Shown: piece by piece, positions 55,872-64,000 of the stretch
Numbering within the stretch: position 1 is the first letter of the stretch
How the letters are laid out: the number at the start of each line of letters is the position of its first letter
Source: Xanthocytophaga agilis
GTDB taxonomy: Bacteria > Bacteroidota > Bacteroidia > Cytophagales > 172606-1
Reading direction: 5' to 3'
DNA length: 64,000 nt
Assembly (NCBI RefSeq): GCF_030068605.1
Contig: NZ_JASJOU010000002.1
Location: 793,765-857,764 of the forward strand
Program-made: the position numbers and the translations under genes
Notes under the pieces: generated by a model
Seen by the model: only the letters and a program-made list of their open reading frames with translations
What the model was told of the DNA's origin: nothing
Database searches by the model: none

Positions 55872-56786
55872 TTGAGCTTACTTCAAGATATTATTTCCAG
55901 GTTTTCCAAAGGTAGTTCTTCTCCCAAACCAACGGGAACAAGACCTGCTGTCTCAGCCATAAAACCAGCTCGTTCTGTATCTGCCAAAGAGTTGGCAATA
56001 CATCTGGGTATCATGGCAGTATTGGTAATTATATTGGTATTGTTTTTTTTCTTTATCTATCTGCCTTCCAGTACTAATCATAATGATATAGTAGAAGTTC
56101 CCAAAATTACCGGAATGAAGCTGGATCAGATTGCTGATATTCTGGAAGAACATGATCTTCGCTACGAGGTACAGGATTCAGATTATGTATCCAAGCTTCC
56201 TCCGCTTACAGTCATAACCCAATATCCGGCAGCAGGTTCTCAGGTAAAAGAAGACCGAAAAATCTTTATAACTGTTGTAGCTCAGAACCCTCCAACGGTA
56301 GAGATGCCAGATCTGAAAGACTTTTCATTACGTAGTGCGCAGGAAACACTGGAGAATTTTGAGTTAAGTCTGGGTAAGGTTATCTATCAGCCAGATTCCC
56401 TTCATCCTAATTCAGTGTTGGGTCAGCAGATCAACGGAAAGGCTGTCGAACCAGGAATCCGCATAGCAAAACATACTCAGGTAGATCTTATACTAGGTAG
56501 CCTTGGTGACAACAAACCGTTTGCAGTACCCAACCTTATAGGTCGTACTATGGGTGAGGCAGAATCTATCCTTATGGGACTTGGACTGGTAAAAGGAACT
56601 ATTACACCTGATACACTTGGGGCCAATGCAACGATTAACAAACAGGTACCAGGCTATGTGAGAGGAAGTACTATCCGTAAAGGTGAACGTATTAATTTAT
56701 GGCTTAGCCCACCTAAGCCACGCCCTGTAAAAGTAGCGCCTGCACCTGTAGACTCGATACCAACACCTGTAGATTCAGTACAATAA
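55872..56786 (+). CDS. PASTA-domain membrane protein, copy 2
   Basis: A 304-aa protein from TTG 55872 (no ATG fits before the membrane helix, which spans about 44-64: LGIMAVLVIILVLFFFFIYL). Three PASTA repeats align with copy 1: VPKITGMKLDQIADILEEHD, MPDLKDFSLRSAQETLENF and VPNLIGRTMGEAESILMGLG, and both share LRYEVQDS. It has an extra Pro-rich head and a Pro/Val-rich tail. The gene lies 17 nt after copy 1, so the pair reflects a tandem duplication. Confidence 0.85.
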   Translation: MSLLQDIISRFSKGSSSPKPTGTRPAVSAIKPARSVSAKELAIHLGIMAVLVIILVLFFFFIYLPSSTNHNDIVEVPKITGMKLDQIADILEEHDLRYEVQDSDYVSKLPPLTVITQYPAAGSQVKEDRKIFITVVAQNPPTVEMPDLKDFSLRSAQETLENFELSLGKVIYQPDSLHPNSVLGQQINGKAVEPGIRIAKHTQVDLILGSLGDNKPFAVPNLIGRTMGEAESILMGLGLVKGTITPDTLGANATINKQVPGYVRGSTIRKGERINLWLSPPKPRPVKVAPAPVDSIPTPVDSVQ

Positions 56787-56826
56787 TCATAGAATCAAAA
56801 CAATCAGGATACTGAAAAACAACCTC

Positions 56827-56850
56827 TTGACGTTTTTTAAGAAACGTCAA
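56827..56850 (+). other. Short hairpin before the T9SS cargo gene
   Basis: A perfect 9-bp stem TTGACGTTT / AAACGTCAA with a 6-nt loop, 16 nt before ATG 56866. It could attenuate or terminate the PASTA transcript (ACTATTTTT follows). Confidence 0.5.
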
Positions 56851-56865
56851 GAAACTATTTTTCGC

Positions 56866-58749
56866 ATGAAACATTATTTCCACTCTATTTTTTTGGTTGC
56901 GGTTGCTTTTCTCTATGTCATTACCTGCCAGGCTCAGCTTCGTGTAGCCCCATTGACACAAACCCCGCCCAATCCGATTACAAAGAAAGCACAGGCTCGT
57001 ACCCAAGCATTGGGATTACCTTTCTTTGAAGATTTTTCGACCTACTTTGGCCAGCCGGACCCTGCTAAGTGGGAGAATCATGGCGTTGTTATCAACAATA
57101 CGTATGCGGATGATCAACCGTCCAAAGGTATAGCCACATTTGATGGATTACAGTTCAATGGCTTACCCTATACTACACCTACTTCTACCAACCAGTCACT
57201 TACAGATACCACAGATATTCTTACCTCTCAGCCTATTGATCTGAGTAATACCTCACCTAATCCTGTCAAACTTAGTTTCTGGTGGTCAGGTCAAAGTCTG
57301 GGAGAATCACCAGATCCGGGAGATTCACTGGTACTTCAGTTTAAAGATAACACAGGTGCCTGGATTAGTCAATGGGCGGATAAATCAGCTACTAAACAAG
57401 GGTTTAAGGATACTTTACTGAACATTACCAATACTCGTTTCCTTCATAGCGATTTTCAGTTTCGCTTTATAGCCTATGGTCGTCCTACAGGTATGTATGA
57501 TGTCTGGAACCTGGATTATATTATTCTGGATGCCGATTCATCCTATGATCCTCGTTCTATTAAAGATATGGCAGTTACTCAGCAGCCCAGATCCTTTTTA
57601 AAGCGATATTCAGCCATGCCATTACAGCAGTTTATGGCTAGTCCAGAGACAGAAATGGCACTGGTAGATACCACCTATACATTTAATAACCAAAGAGAGG
57701 CTGCTAGTTTGTTTGAGTTTATCTATACACTTATTAATACTCAAACCAATACTCAATTATATTACTATAATAGTCGTGTAGATGGATCAATTAATCTACC
57801 ATCGGTCCCTTCAAGGACCAGAGCTGTTGTGCCTGTTACTCTTCCTTCTAATATATCTATTAATGGCAGTGCACCAGTAGTTTTACAATCCAAATTTCAG
57901 ATTGAAGCGGTAAATGCTAATCCTTCGCCAAGAATTGATGTATTCCGCAATGATACGATAGGCAGAAGCACCATCTTATCAGACTACTATGCCTACGATG
58001 ACGGAACAGCTGAGTATGGTATAGGAGTACGACAGCAACAAGGCAGTGTAGCTGTACGTTATATTTTGAATAAACCTGATACGATTACAGCTGTCAGAAT
58101 CTATTTTGCACGCGTAGGAGAAACCGATCTGACCGGACAAACCTTTGGGCTTTCTATCTGGAAAAAACTGGATGGACAAACCAGTTCGATCCTCTACCAG
58201 AAATCCTTTGCCATACAGTATCCGGATACCCTCAACAAGTTTTATACCTATACGCTTACCCATCCAGATGATGATAGTGTACTGTATCCTGTCGGTGTAT
58301 CAGATACTATTTATATAGGCTGGATTCAGGCCACTGATGACCTTCTGGCTGTAGGGTATGACAGAAATACAGATTCACATACAGAGCAGTTTTACAACAT
58401 AGCAGGAGGAGCCAACTGGCAAAATAATACAGAGCCCGAGACTGGTAGTATTATGCTTCGGCCTGTTGTAGGCAAAGGTACAGTAACAGGTACAGAACCT
58501 AATCTTCCTCCCTATGTACGAAACTTCAAGGTGTATCCTAATCCATCCAGCGATAAGCTCTACTGGAATGAAAATGGGGTAAAACAGATAAAGGTACAGG
58601 ATATGTTGGGCAGGGTATTAAAACAAACCACCCGAAGTCTAAGTGCAAGCAATGAGTTAAGCATTACAGATCTTCCCAATGGTATGTACATTCTAACGTT
58701 TCAGATTAATTCTTATCAGGTACAACGGAAAGTTATTATCGCACATTAA
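56866..58749 (+). CDS. Secreted protein with T9SS type A C-terminal sorting domain
   Basis: A 627-aa protein: ATG 56866 gives signal peptide FLVAVAFLYVITCQAQ. The body is beta-rich (LPFFEDFSTYFGQPDPAKW near the start) without a recognised catalytic domain. The last 80 residues are a type A sorting domain (NFKVYPNPSSDKLYW, VQDMLGRVL, LPNGMYILTFQ, QVQRKVII), which sends the protein through type IX secretion to the surface. It follows the PASTA pair by 79 nt, so envelope function is likely shared, but the role is unknown. Confidence 0.92.
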   Translation: MKHYFHSIFLVAVAFLYVITCQAQLRVAPLTQTPPNPITKKAQARTQALGLPFFEDFSTYFGQPDPAKWENHGVVINNTYADDQPSKGIATFDGLQFNGLPYTTPTSTNQSLTDTTDILTSQPIDLSNTSPNPVKLSFWWSGQSLGESPDPGDSLVLQFKDNTGAWISQWADKSATKQGFKDTLLNITNTRFLHSDFQFRFIAYGRPTGMYDVWNLDYIILDADSSYDPRSIKDMAVTQQPRSFLKRYSAMPLQQFMASPETEMALVDTTYTFNNQREAASLFEFIYTLINTQTNTQLYYYNSRVDGSINLPSVPSRTRAVVPVTLPSNISINGSAPVVLQSKFQIEAVNANPSPRIDVFRNDTIGRSTILSDYYAYDDGTAEYGIGVRQQQGSVAVRYILNKPDTITAVRIYFARVGETDLTGQTFGLSIWKKLDGQTSSILYQKSFAIQYPDTLNKFYTYTLTHPDDDSVLYPVGVSDTIYIGWIQATDDLLAVGYDRNTDSHTEQFYNIAGGANWQNNTEPETGSIMLRPVVGKGTVTGTEPNLPPYVRNFKVYPNPSSDKLYWNENGVKQIKVQDMLGRVLKQTTRSLSASNELSITDLPNGMYILTFQINSYQVQRKVIIAH

Positions 58750-58785
58750 ACAAAAGGACTGGCCTCTGCCAGTCCTTTTGTTTAA
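58746..58785 (+). terminator. Terminator overlapping the T9SS gene stop
   Basis: A perfect 18-bp stem (58746-58763 with 58768-58785) and 4-nt loop that begins within the stop codon, ending 1 nt before repeat copy A. Confidence 0.9.
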
Positions 58786-58786
58786 C

Positions 58787-59203
58787 ATGAGTCATTCCGA
58801 ATATTAGATAAGAGTTTGTTTTACAAAATCAGCACTTGTGCTTTTGAAAAGAGTATACGCGCTGATTGATTTTTAAGATATCTCTTTAGTTGAGTTTGTT
58901 TATTGTCTCAATCATCCTTCTACTTGTGGCCTCTTCATTTTTTGCTTGTCTCTTGCTATGTTGATTTATTATCTTAATCATCACTCTTCCTATCATGTTA
59001 CTTTTTTGCTTGCCCAAAAAAGTAACCAAAAAAGGGCAAAAAATTCCAAAGCTTCGCCCCTCAGGACTAACGCTAGGCCCGCGGAATTTTTATCCCTACG
59101 CACCTACACTTCCACACACGATTGAAGTCGTCTTTACTCTCTTTGTAGCATTTTTTATTACTTTCTCAATGACATTCTTCCTTCAAAATTCGGGATGACT
59201 CAT
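58787..59203 (+). repeat. Family-1 dispersed repeat, copy A (full length)
   Basis: A 417-bp element bounded by 16-bp terminal inverted repeats ATGAGTCATTCCGAAT and ATTCGGGATGACTCAT (one mismatch). It shares CTTCATTTTTTGCTTG-type and CAATCGTGTGTGG-type blocks with copies B and C; the centre differs, with a GAATTT/AAATTC hairpin replacing the CACCAAAT one. Small open frames inside are not credible genes. Confidence 0.87.
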
Positions 59204-59206
59204 ATT

Positions 59207-60469
59207 TTACTCTCCGAATATGAAGGGAGCAGGAATAAAGCAGATTACAAAAATACCCATTGTAAGCCATCCCAACACCTGTCGCCCTATGCTCAAGGGT
59301 TCTTCCTGCAAGGCAGGTGGATGGTACACACCTAATACTCGCCCTAATATAAATCCAAATACAAACCATCCCGGATAACCTGTAAGCCCTGTATAGTAGT
59401 TTACCAGCCATTGGGCTGTAAGTACACCAATGCTGAGCAATACTGTGTCTTCAAACCGGCCTTCGTTCATCCGTTCAAATACCTGATACAGGAAGAACAA
59501 GTACAAAGGAATCCCCCACCAGGGCGACATCTCTTCTCCCAGAAAATTAACCGTTCCTGTATGATCTATTACTCCCAGCCCGCCATAAAAAATATAGAGG
59601 GTAAACAGAATTGGCGACACTTTCCGATGATTCTTATACCCAATAAGCCCGTACAAGATATGTCCACCATCCAGTTGTCCTATAGGAATCAGATTGAGTG
59701 CAGTGAAGAATAACGCCAGGTACCCGGCAAAGAGGAATGGGTAATGAAAGAGTTCGTATTTATTGGGAACGAGATTTGGATCTTCTGCAACATAGTTTTT
59801 AAAGAAACGCATCAGGAGATTATCACCCAGTGAGATATTGGATGCCAGCCACTCCTTATAAGTCTCAGGTCTTGCAACAAAAGTAATTTTCTTTCCGGCA
59901 GAATCCATTTTAGGAATAACACCCTCCTGTTGGCTTTTTATAAAGGCTAAGGAATCCTCTTCCTGAAGAAACTGTTCTGTGTATACATATTTTTCATACG
60001 TCAATCCATAACGTTTGTATTCAGGATGTATACGAAAGATATCATCTTTGGCAGGCAGATTGGCAAATCCATACCAGAGTACTCCTACTGCCACTACAAA
60101 TCCAGCCAACGGTCCGGCGATGCCTATATCGAAAAACTGTTGACGAGTTCGTGGAATCTCCCTTATTCGAATAAATGCACCCATTGTACCAATACTCAAA
60201 CTAGGCAAGTACATAGGAATGTAATAAGGTAGAGATGCACTGATTTTGTAATAACGGGAGGTCAGATAATGTCCAAATTCGTGCACAGTCAAAATTCCCA
60301 GAAAAGGAATAGAATACTGTAATCCCTGCCAGATCTCACTCCATGGTAGATTATAAAAAATTGTTTTGGCAGTCATCCACTCAGCACCTGCCAGTGTGGT
60401 TGTGAATAAAGTTACTACAAATAGAAATATATGAAGCAGATAGTTATTCTTAGGAGGTTGATTGATCAT
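59207..60469 (-). CDS. M50-family site-2-type intramembrane metalloprotease
   Basis: A 420-aa membrane protein. The zinc motif HEFGH is in TVHEFGHYLTSRYY (about residue 63); the second ligand is in NLIPIGQLDGGHIL (about 269). Around 160 residues between the two motifs contain a soluble insert (PETYKEWLASNISLG). S2P proteases cut membrane-bound regulators or signal peptides. The gene starts 18 nt after the HAD gene stop, so the two are probably one transcript. It ends 4 nt from repeat copy A. Confidence 0.93.
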   Translation of the reverse strand: MINQPPKNNYLLHIFLFVVTLFTTTLAGAEWMTAKTIFYNLPWSEIWQGLQYSIPFLGILTVHEFGHYLTSRYYKISASLPYYIPMYLPSLSIGTMGAFIRIREIPRTRQQFFDIGIAGPLAGFVVAVGVLWYGFANLPAKDDIFRIHPEYKRYGLTYEKYVYTEQFLQEEDSLAFIKSQQEGVIPKMDSAGKKITFVARPETYKEWLASNISLGDNLLMRFFKNYVAEDPNLVPNKYELFHYPFLFAGYLALFFTALNLIPIGQLDGGHILYGLIGYKNHRKVSPILFTLYIFYGGLGVIDHTGTVNFLGEEMSPWWGIPLYLFFLYQVFERMNEGRFEDTVLLSIGVLTAQWLVNYYTGLTGYPGWFVFGFILGRVLGVYHPPALQEEPLSIGRQVLGWLTMGIFVICFIPAPFIFGE

Positions 60470-60487
60470 TGGAAAGAGAGAAAAATG

Positions 60488-61120
60488 TCAAATAGTACCT
60501 TGAAAATAGTCATTGATTGTAAAGTGGCCTGGAATAATCTGAACCGTTTGTATTCCTGTTTCAGCAGCGGCCTGCAAGTTAGCAGGTAAATCATCAAAAA
60601 AGATACAATCCTGTGCATTCAATCCGGCATCCGCTAATACATGTGTATAAATTTCCTGGCCAGGCTTACGTTTTCCTATCTGATGAGAATAATATACTTT
60701 ATCAAAAAGATCTTCCATCCCATTTAATTCATATTGTTCCAATAGCAACTGGTTTATGGCTTTTACATGAATTGCATTGGTATTGCTTAACAAATATAAT
60801 TTATGCGTTTTGCGTAGTTCTTTCAACAACTCTATTCGTTTTGCAGGTATCTCCAGCAACAAAGCATTCCATGCCTGGTCAAGATCGGTATCAGGAAATG
60901 TTTTTTGTAGCAAAGCACATATATGACTACGGAACTCAGCATCTGAACAATGTCCTGTTTCGTGAGCATGAAAGAAGTCAGATCCCCAGAAACGGCTCTT
61001 TAGTTCCTCTGCATCACAATCTACCAGTTTTGCAAAAGCTACCATAGCCAGTTGAACATCAATATCAATAATCACTCCTCCCATGTCGAAGATCAGATTT
61101 GGTGCAGTATGTTGAATCAT
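60488..61120 (-). CDS. HAD-superfamily hydrolase, YihX-like
   Basis: A 210-aa HAD-IA protein. Motif I is FDMGGVIIDID (nucleophile Asp; the +2 position is Gly, as in YihX-type sugar phosphatases where it is Gly-Asn). Motif II is LLSNTNAIH, the Lys is in IGKRKPGQEIY, and motif III is IFFDDLPANL. The substrate is probably a small sugar phosphate. It precedes the M50 gene in the same direction. Confidence 0.9.
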   Translation of the reverse strand: MIQHTAPNLIFDMGGVIIDIDVQLAMVAFAKLVDCDAEELKSRFWGSDFFHAHETGHCSDAEFRSHICALLQKTFPDTDLDQAWNALLLEIPAKRIELLKELRKTHKLYLLSNTNAIHVKAINQLLLEQYELNGMEDLFDKVYYSHQIGKRKPGQEIYTHVLADAGLNAQDCIFFDDLPANLQAAAETGIQTVQIIPGHFTINDYFQGTI

Positions 61121-61145
61121 TTTTTTTACTTTTTTTTAAATGTTA

Positions 61146-61176
61146 TTTGTCTTTGTCATACAAATATGTAGATTTG
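61146..61176 (+). promoter_or_regulatory. Bacteroidota-type promoter of the tRNA gene
   Basis: TTTG (61146-61149), exactly 19 nt, then TAGATTTG (61169-61176) is a perfect match to the Bacteroidota sigma-A consensus. It lies 40 nt upstream of the tRNA. Confidence 0.8.
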
Positions 61177-61216
61177 CACCCCGAAACCAAAATAAAATAT
61201 CTTTTCGGTTTCGTCC

Positions 61217-61290
61217 GGGCTTGTAGCTCAGTTGGTTAGAGCACCTGACTCATAATCAGGTGGTCCCTGGTTCGAGCCCAGGCTGGCCCA
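61217..61290 (+). tRNA. tRNA with CAU anticodon (elongator Met, or Ile2 after lysidine modification)
   Basis: A 74-nt cloverleaf: acceptor GGGCTTG/CTGGCCC, D-arm GCTC/GAGC, anticodon stem CCTGA/TCAGG with loop CTCATAA (anticodon CAT at 61251-61253), T-arm CCTGG/CCAGG with TTCGAGC. CCA is not encoded. The acceptor has a T-T mismatch at the 6-67 pair and a G-T pair beside it. Elongator Met and Ile2 cannot be told apart with certainty by eye. Confidence 0.93.
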
Positions 61291-61300
61291 CTTAAGAATC

Positions 61301-61337
61301 AAAGGGTTACGATTTGAAAAAGTCGTAGCCCTTTTTT
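61301..61337 (+). terminator. Terminator of the tRNA gene
   Basis: A 12-bp stem (AAAGGGTTACGA with TCGTAGCCCTTT, one G-T pair) and T-run. The rest of the gap to 61534 holds a TATTTTTG -7-like box (61481-61488) for trhO. Confidence 0.85.
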
Positions 61338-61534
61338 ATTTGCATACAATTTGCACAATATCTTATGTCCTTTCCTCTATTAGATTTTGGTTATCTTCCA
61401 CACATGATTTATGTCATTGTGTAAAAAGCTGGTTGTTTATTTATTTACATCCAATTGGTAAACATTCCTTTTATTTGTATTATTTTTGTCCTATTATCCT
61501 TTTACACTTAGTCTGAAGCTAAGCCGTATACATC

Positions 61535-62488
61535 ATGAAAAAATACAGTATTCTTCTTTATTATTGCTACACTTCCATTGAAGATGTAGAAAAGTTTCGT
61601 GAGGAACATCATTTACTCTGTCTTGAATTAAATCTGCTAGGACGCATTATTATTGCCCATGAAGGACTGAATGGCACTGTCTCAGGTCTTGTAGAAGATT
61701 GTGAAAAATACATGGAGATCGTAAAGTCAGATCCACGTTTTGCAGATATAGACTTCAAAGTCGATTATTCTGACACGCAAGGATTCACCAAGCTTCATGT
61801 ACGCAGCAAATCAGAAATCGTCCATTCTGATCTGCATCACATTAATCCTCGTGAACGGACAGGTATTCATTTAGACCCTGAGGAATTTAGAAAGCTGAAA
61901 AATGATCCGGATGTAGTTCTTCTCGATGTGCGTTCAAACTATGAGCACAAATTGGGTAAATTTAAAAATGCTGTCACACTGGATATCGAAAACTTTCGGG
62001 ATTTCCCTGATAAGATTAATGAGATTGAACAATACAAGGACAAGAAAATAGTAACATATTGTACGGGTGGTATTAAATGTGAGAAAGCAAGTGCGTATTT
62101 GCTGGAACAAGGATTTGAGAATGTATATCAACTGCATGGAGGTATCATTAAATATGGCCTTGAAGCAGGTGGAGAAGACTTTGAAGGCAAATGTTATGTA
62201 TTTGATAACCGAATTGCCGTAGACGTCAATACAGTCAATCCTGTAGTTATCTCAAACTGTTTCGTTTGTGGGACCCATTCTGACCGTATGGTAAACTGTG
62301 CGAACCCTGAATGTAATAATCACGTGCCTATCTGTGAAAAATGTGGATGGGAGATGGAAGGAGCATGCTCTGCAGAATGTAAGTCACATCCTGAGCTACG
62401 TCCATATGATGGAACCGGGTATTACCAGAAACAAACAAATGGCTACAATCCTTACAAAGGATTACAAAGAGCCAAAGTATTAAAATAA
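61535..62488 (+). CDS. trhO: tRNA uridine(34) hydroxylase TrhO (rhodanese-like)
   Basis: A 317-aa protein. The N-terminal acylphosphatase-like UPF0176 domain (LGRIIIAHEGLNGTVSG, DTQGFTKLHVR) is followed by a rhodanese domain (VVLLDVRSNYEHKLGKF) with catalytic Cys in VTYCTGGIKCEKA. A Cys-rich tail follows (CFVCGTHSDRMVNC, CEKCGWEMEGACSAEC) that may bind zinc. It makes the oxygen-dependent ho5U34 in tRNAs. A terminator follows. Confidence 0.94.
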   Translation: MKKYSILLYYCYTSIEDVEKFREEHHLLCLELNLLGRIIIAHEGLNGTVSGLVEDCEKYMEIVKSDPRFADIDFKVDYSDTQGFTKLHVRSKSEIVHSDLHHINPRERTGIHLDPEEFRKLKNDPDVVLLDVRSNYEHKLGKFKNAVTLDIENFRDFPDKINEIEQYKDKKIVTYCTGGIKCEKASAYLLEQGFENVYQLHGGIIKYGLEAGGEDFEGKCYVFDNRIAVDVNTVNPVVISNCFVCGTHSDRMVNCANPECNNHVPICEKCGWEMEGACSAECKSHPELRPYDGTGYYQKQTNGYNPYKGLQRAKVLK

Positions 62489-62515
62489 AGTAGTCCCAGC
62501 TAGTTATCATTTTTT

Positions 62516-62553
62516 AAAAGATCAATCGAAACAACCTCGGTTGATCTTTTGTT
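62516..62553 (+). terminator. Terminator after trhO
   Basis: A 10-bp stem (AAAAGATCAA with TTGATCTTTT), extendable by four pairs, followed by GTTTT. Confidence 0.85.
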
Positions 62554-62578
62554 TTACTTAACCATACTATACATCCTT

Positions 62579-63436
62579 ATGAAATCTCTTGCCGAATCTG
62601 AATTGGTTCTTAATCCTGATGGAAGTGTTTATCACCTAAACCTTTCTCCAGAAGATATCTCTGATCTTATTATCGTAGTGGGAGATCCGGGTAGAGTTCA
62701 TAAGGTTACTCAATACTTCGATTCGGTAGATTTTGAGATGAATAAACGTGAGTTTATTACTCAGACTGGGATCTGTAATAACAAAAGAGTTACAGTGATC
62801 TCAACAGGCATAGGAACTGACAATGTAGAGATTGTTATGAATGAGTTGGATGCATTAGTCAATATTGATCTGAAAACCCGTCAGATCAAAGATAAACAAC
62901 GGAGATTAAAGATTATACGTATTGGTACCTCTGGCAGTATACAGGCAGATATACCTGTAGGTAGTTTGGTAGCATCTGTCAATGCAATAGGGTTAGATTC
63001 GTTGATGTATTTTTACCAGTTTCCTCAGACATCAGAAGAACAAGCCATAAATAAGCTATTACGACAAAAGCTACAATTAGGATTCGAGCCTTATTGTGCC
63101 AGTGGCTCGCAGGAACTGCTACAACAATTTGCACACGACATGATTGAAGGTAACACAGTGACAGCACCAGGATTTTATGCCCCTCAAGGCCGCCAACTTC
63201 GTATTCCCAGTACAAACCCAAAGTTTCTTCAGGAATTAAATTATTTCCACCATAATAATTTCTGGTTAACCAACATGGAGATGGAAACCTCAGGATACTA
63301 TGCATTTGGAAGAATGTTAGGTCACGAGGTATTATCCTTAAATGCAATTTTGGCTAATCGGATTAATAATCAGTTTGCCAAGAATCCAGAGAAAATAATA
63401 GATGACCTTATTCAGAAAGTTATCTCCCGACTATAG
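62579..63436 (+). CDS. Nucleoside phosphorylase (uridine/purine phosphorylase family)
   Basis: A 285-aa enzyme from ATG 62579. Family motifs: VVGDPGRV (phosphate loop), STGIGTDNVEIVMNEL, IIRIGTSGSIQ, and NMEMETSGYYAFGRMLG (ribose-binding Glu). It cleaves nucleosides with phosphate to base and ribose-1-phosphate for salvage. Which base is used cannot be read. A terminator follows. Confidence 0.92.
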   Translation: MKSLAESELVLNPDGSVYHLNLSPEDISDLIIVVGDPGRVHKVTQYFDSVDFEMNKREFITQTGICNNKRVTVISTGIGTDNVEIVMNELDALVNIDLKTRQIKDKQRRLKIIRIGTSGSIQADIPVGSLVASVNAIGLDSLMYFYQFPQTSEEQAINKLLRQKLQLGFEPYCASGSQELLQQFAHDMIEGNTVTAPGFYAPQGRQLRIPSTNPKFLQELNYFHHNNFWLTNMEMETSGYYAFGRMLGHEVLSLNAILANRINNQFAKNPEKIIDDLIQKVISRL

Positions 63437-63457
63437 AAAAAAGAAAATAATAGATGT

Positions 63458-63487
63458 AAGCGATTCTTTAAAAAGGATCGCTTTTTT
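63458..63487 (+). terminator. Terminator after the nucleoside phosphorylase gene
   Basis: An 11-bp stem (AAGCGATTCTT with AAGGATCGCTT, one G-T pair) and T-run. Confidence 0.85.
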
Positions 63488-63593
63488 ATTGCCTTTTAGT
63501 AAAGTCAAGCCTATATCAATTAGCAGCTGAGTGTAAAAGAGTTGGTATTAGAGAGAAATATTGGAGAGGTAGATAAACAAAAAGTAGCTAAAC

Positions 63594-63621
63594 AAAAAAA
63601 GCCACTCGTTAAGAGTGGCTT
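63594..63621 (-). terminator. Terminator of the rRNA operon
   Basis: A 9-bp stem (AAGCCACTC with GAGTGGCTT), 5-nt loop and T-run on the minus strand, 13 nt after the 5S 3' end. Confidence 0.9.
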
Positions 63622-63633
63622 AATAATAGTAAA

Positions 63634-63741
<108 letters not shown>

Positions 63742-63742
<1 letters not shown>

Positions 63743-63801
63743 CAATGCTTTGTGTCTTGCGACAATGCTTTGTGTCTTGCGACAATGCTTTGTGTCTTAC
63801 G
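63742..63801. repeat. Three tandem 20-bp repeats in the 23S-5S spacer
   Basis: The unit ACAATGCTTTGTGTCTTGCG occurs at 63742-63761 and 63762-63781, and with one change at 63782-63801. Degraded echoes (GATGTGTCTTGAG, ACAATGTTGG) follow to about 63830. The remaining spacer to 64000 holds no gene I recognise. Confidence 0.85.
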
Positions 63802-64000
63802 ACTGATGTGTCTTGAGACAATGTTGGATGATTCGATTAGGAATCTAGTATTGTAAAGTTCTTTCACTCTGTGGAGTAAAACTCTTTGTAGTAAAGAATT
63901 GACAAGTGGAAAAGAGAGAAACTCATTAACGAGTGTTTAAGTATAACAAAGTATTTTTTCTGATTGAGTATCTGACTTGCATGATCAGCAAAAAGAAAAA

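Noticed and set aside
58995..59198. 67-aa frame in repeat copy A
   Set aside because: It is inside the repeat, is not conserved in frame among copies and ends in the terminal repeat.

Overview
The window is chromosomal DNA from a Bacteroidota bacterium, most likely order Cytophagales. The evidence is the SusC/SusD pair, a protein with a type IX secretion (T9SS) C-terminal sorting domain, a DUF2723 membrane protein, CCC-motif and DUF2752 proteins, an archaeal-type ProS, an OmpP1/FadL-like porin, few Shine-Dalgarno sites, and promoters of the Bacteroidota type (TTTG, 19 nt, TAnnTTTG). Species-level placement is not possible from the sequence alone. No phage, plasmid, transposase or CRISPR array was seen.

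Layout. (1) 1-12120: a glucuronoxylan utilisation locus. On the minus strand lie a LacI regulator, an SDR-type fructuronate reductase and mannonate dehydratase uxuA (cut by the window edge). On the plus strand lie SusC, SusD, a collapsed GH35-like gene, a GH10 xylanase and a GH115 alpha-glucuronidase. Two near-identical LacI-type palindromes sit between the arms. The logic is coherent: GH10 cuts the xylan backbone, GH115 removes (methyl)glucuronic acid, SusCD imports oligosaccharides, and the uxu enzymes process the uronate. (2) 12121-16632: a repeat element, an AsmA-like protein, a second repeat, an M28 peptidase and gcvH. (3) 16944-22320: a three-gene tripartite export cassette (ABC, HlyD, TolC) whose ABC protein has lost nearly every ATPase motif. 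(4) 22783-30055: hypothetical and membrane proteins, proS, a Y/G/W-rich lipoprotein and a FadL-like porin. (5) 30124-43951: mostly housekeeping genes (aroK, mnmD, two SurA-like chaperones, a MoxR ATPase, trmD, rimM, rlmN, lspA, transporters, a YiaK-like dehydrogenase). (6) 43952-60469: a TPR/HisKA protein without a kinase ATPase domain, a PSMA-like M28 peptidase, a DUF2723 glycosyltransferase-like protein, DUF3500, an FAH-family enzyme, two tandem PASTA proteins, a T9SS cargo protein and an M50 protease. (7) 60488-64000: a HAD phosphatase, a CAU tRNA, trhO, a nucleoside phosphorylase, and a minus-strand 5S rRNA at the end of an rRNA operon whose 23S gene must lie beyond the window.

Between genes there are two families of short non-coding dispersed repeats with terminal inverted repeats. 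Family 1 is about 350-420 bp with three copies, and an 87-nt core is identical in two of them. Family 2 is about 110 bp with two copies. These repeats, the degenerate ABC exporter cassette and the partly decayed xylan locus are the most interesting points. Start codons were often moved inward from the longest possible frame to fit a signal peptide or a family start.
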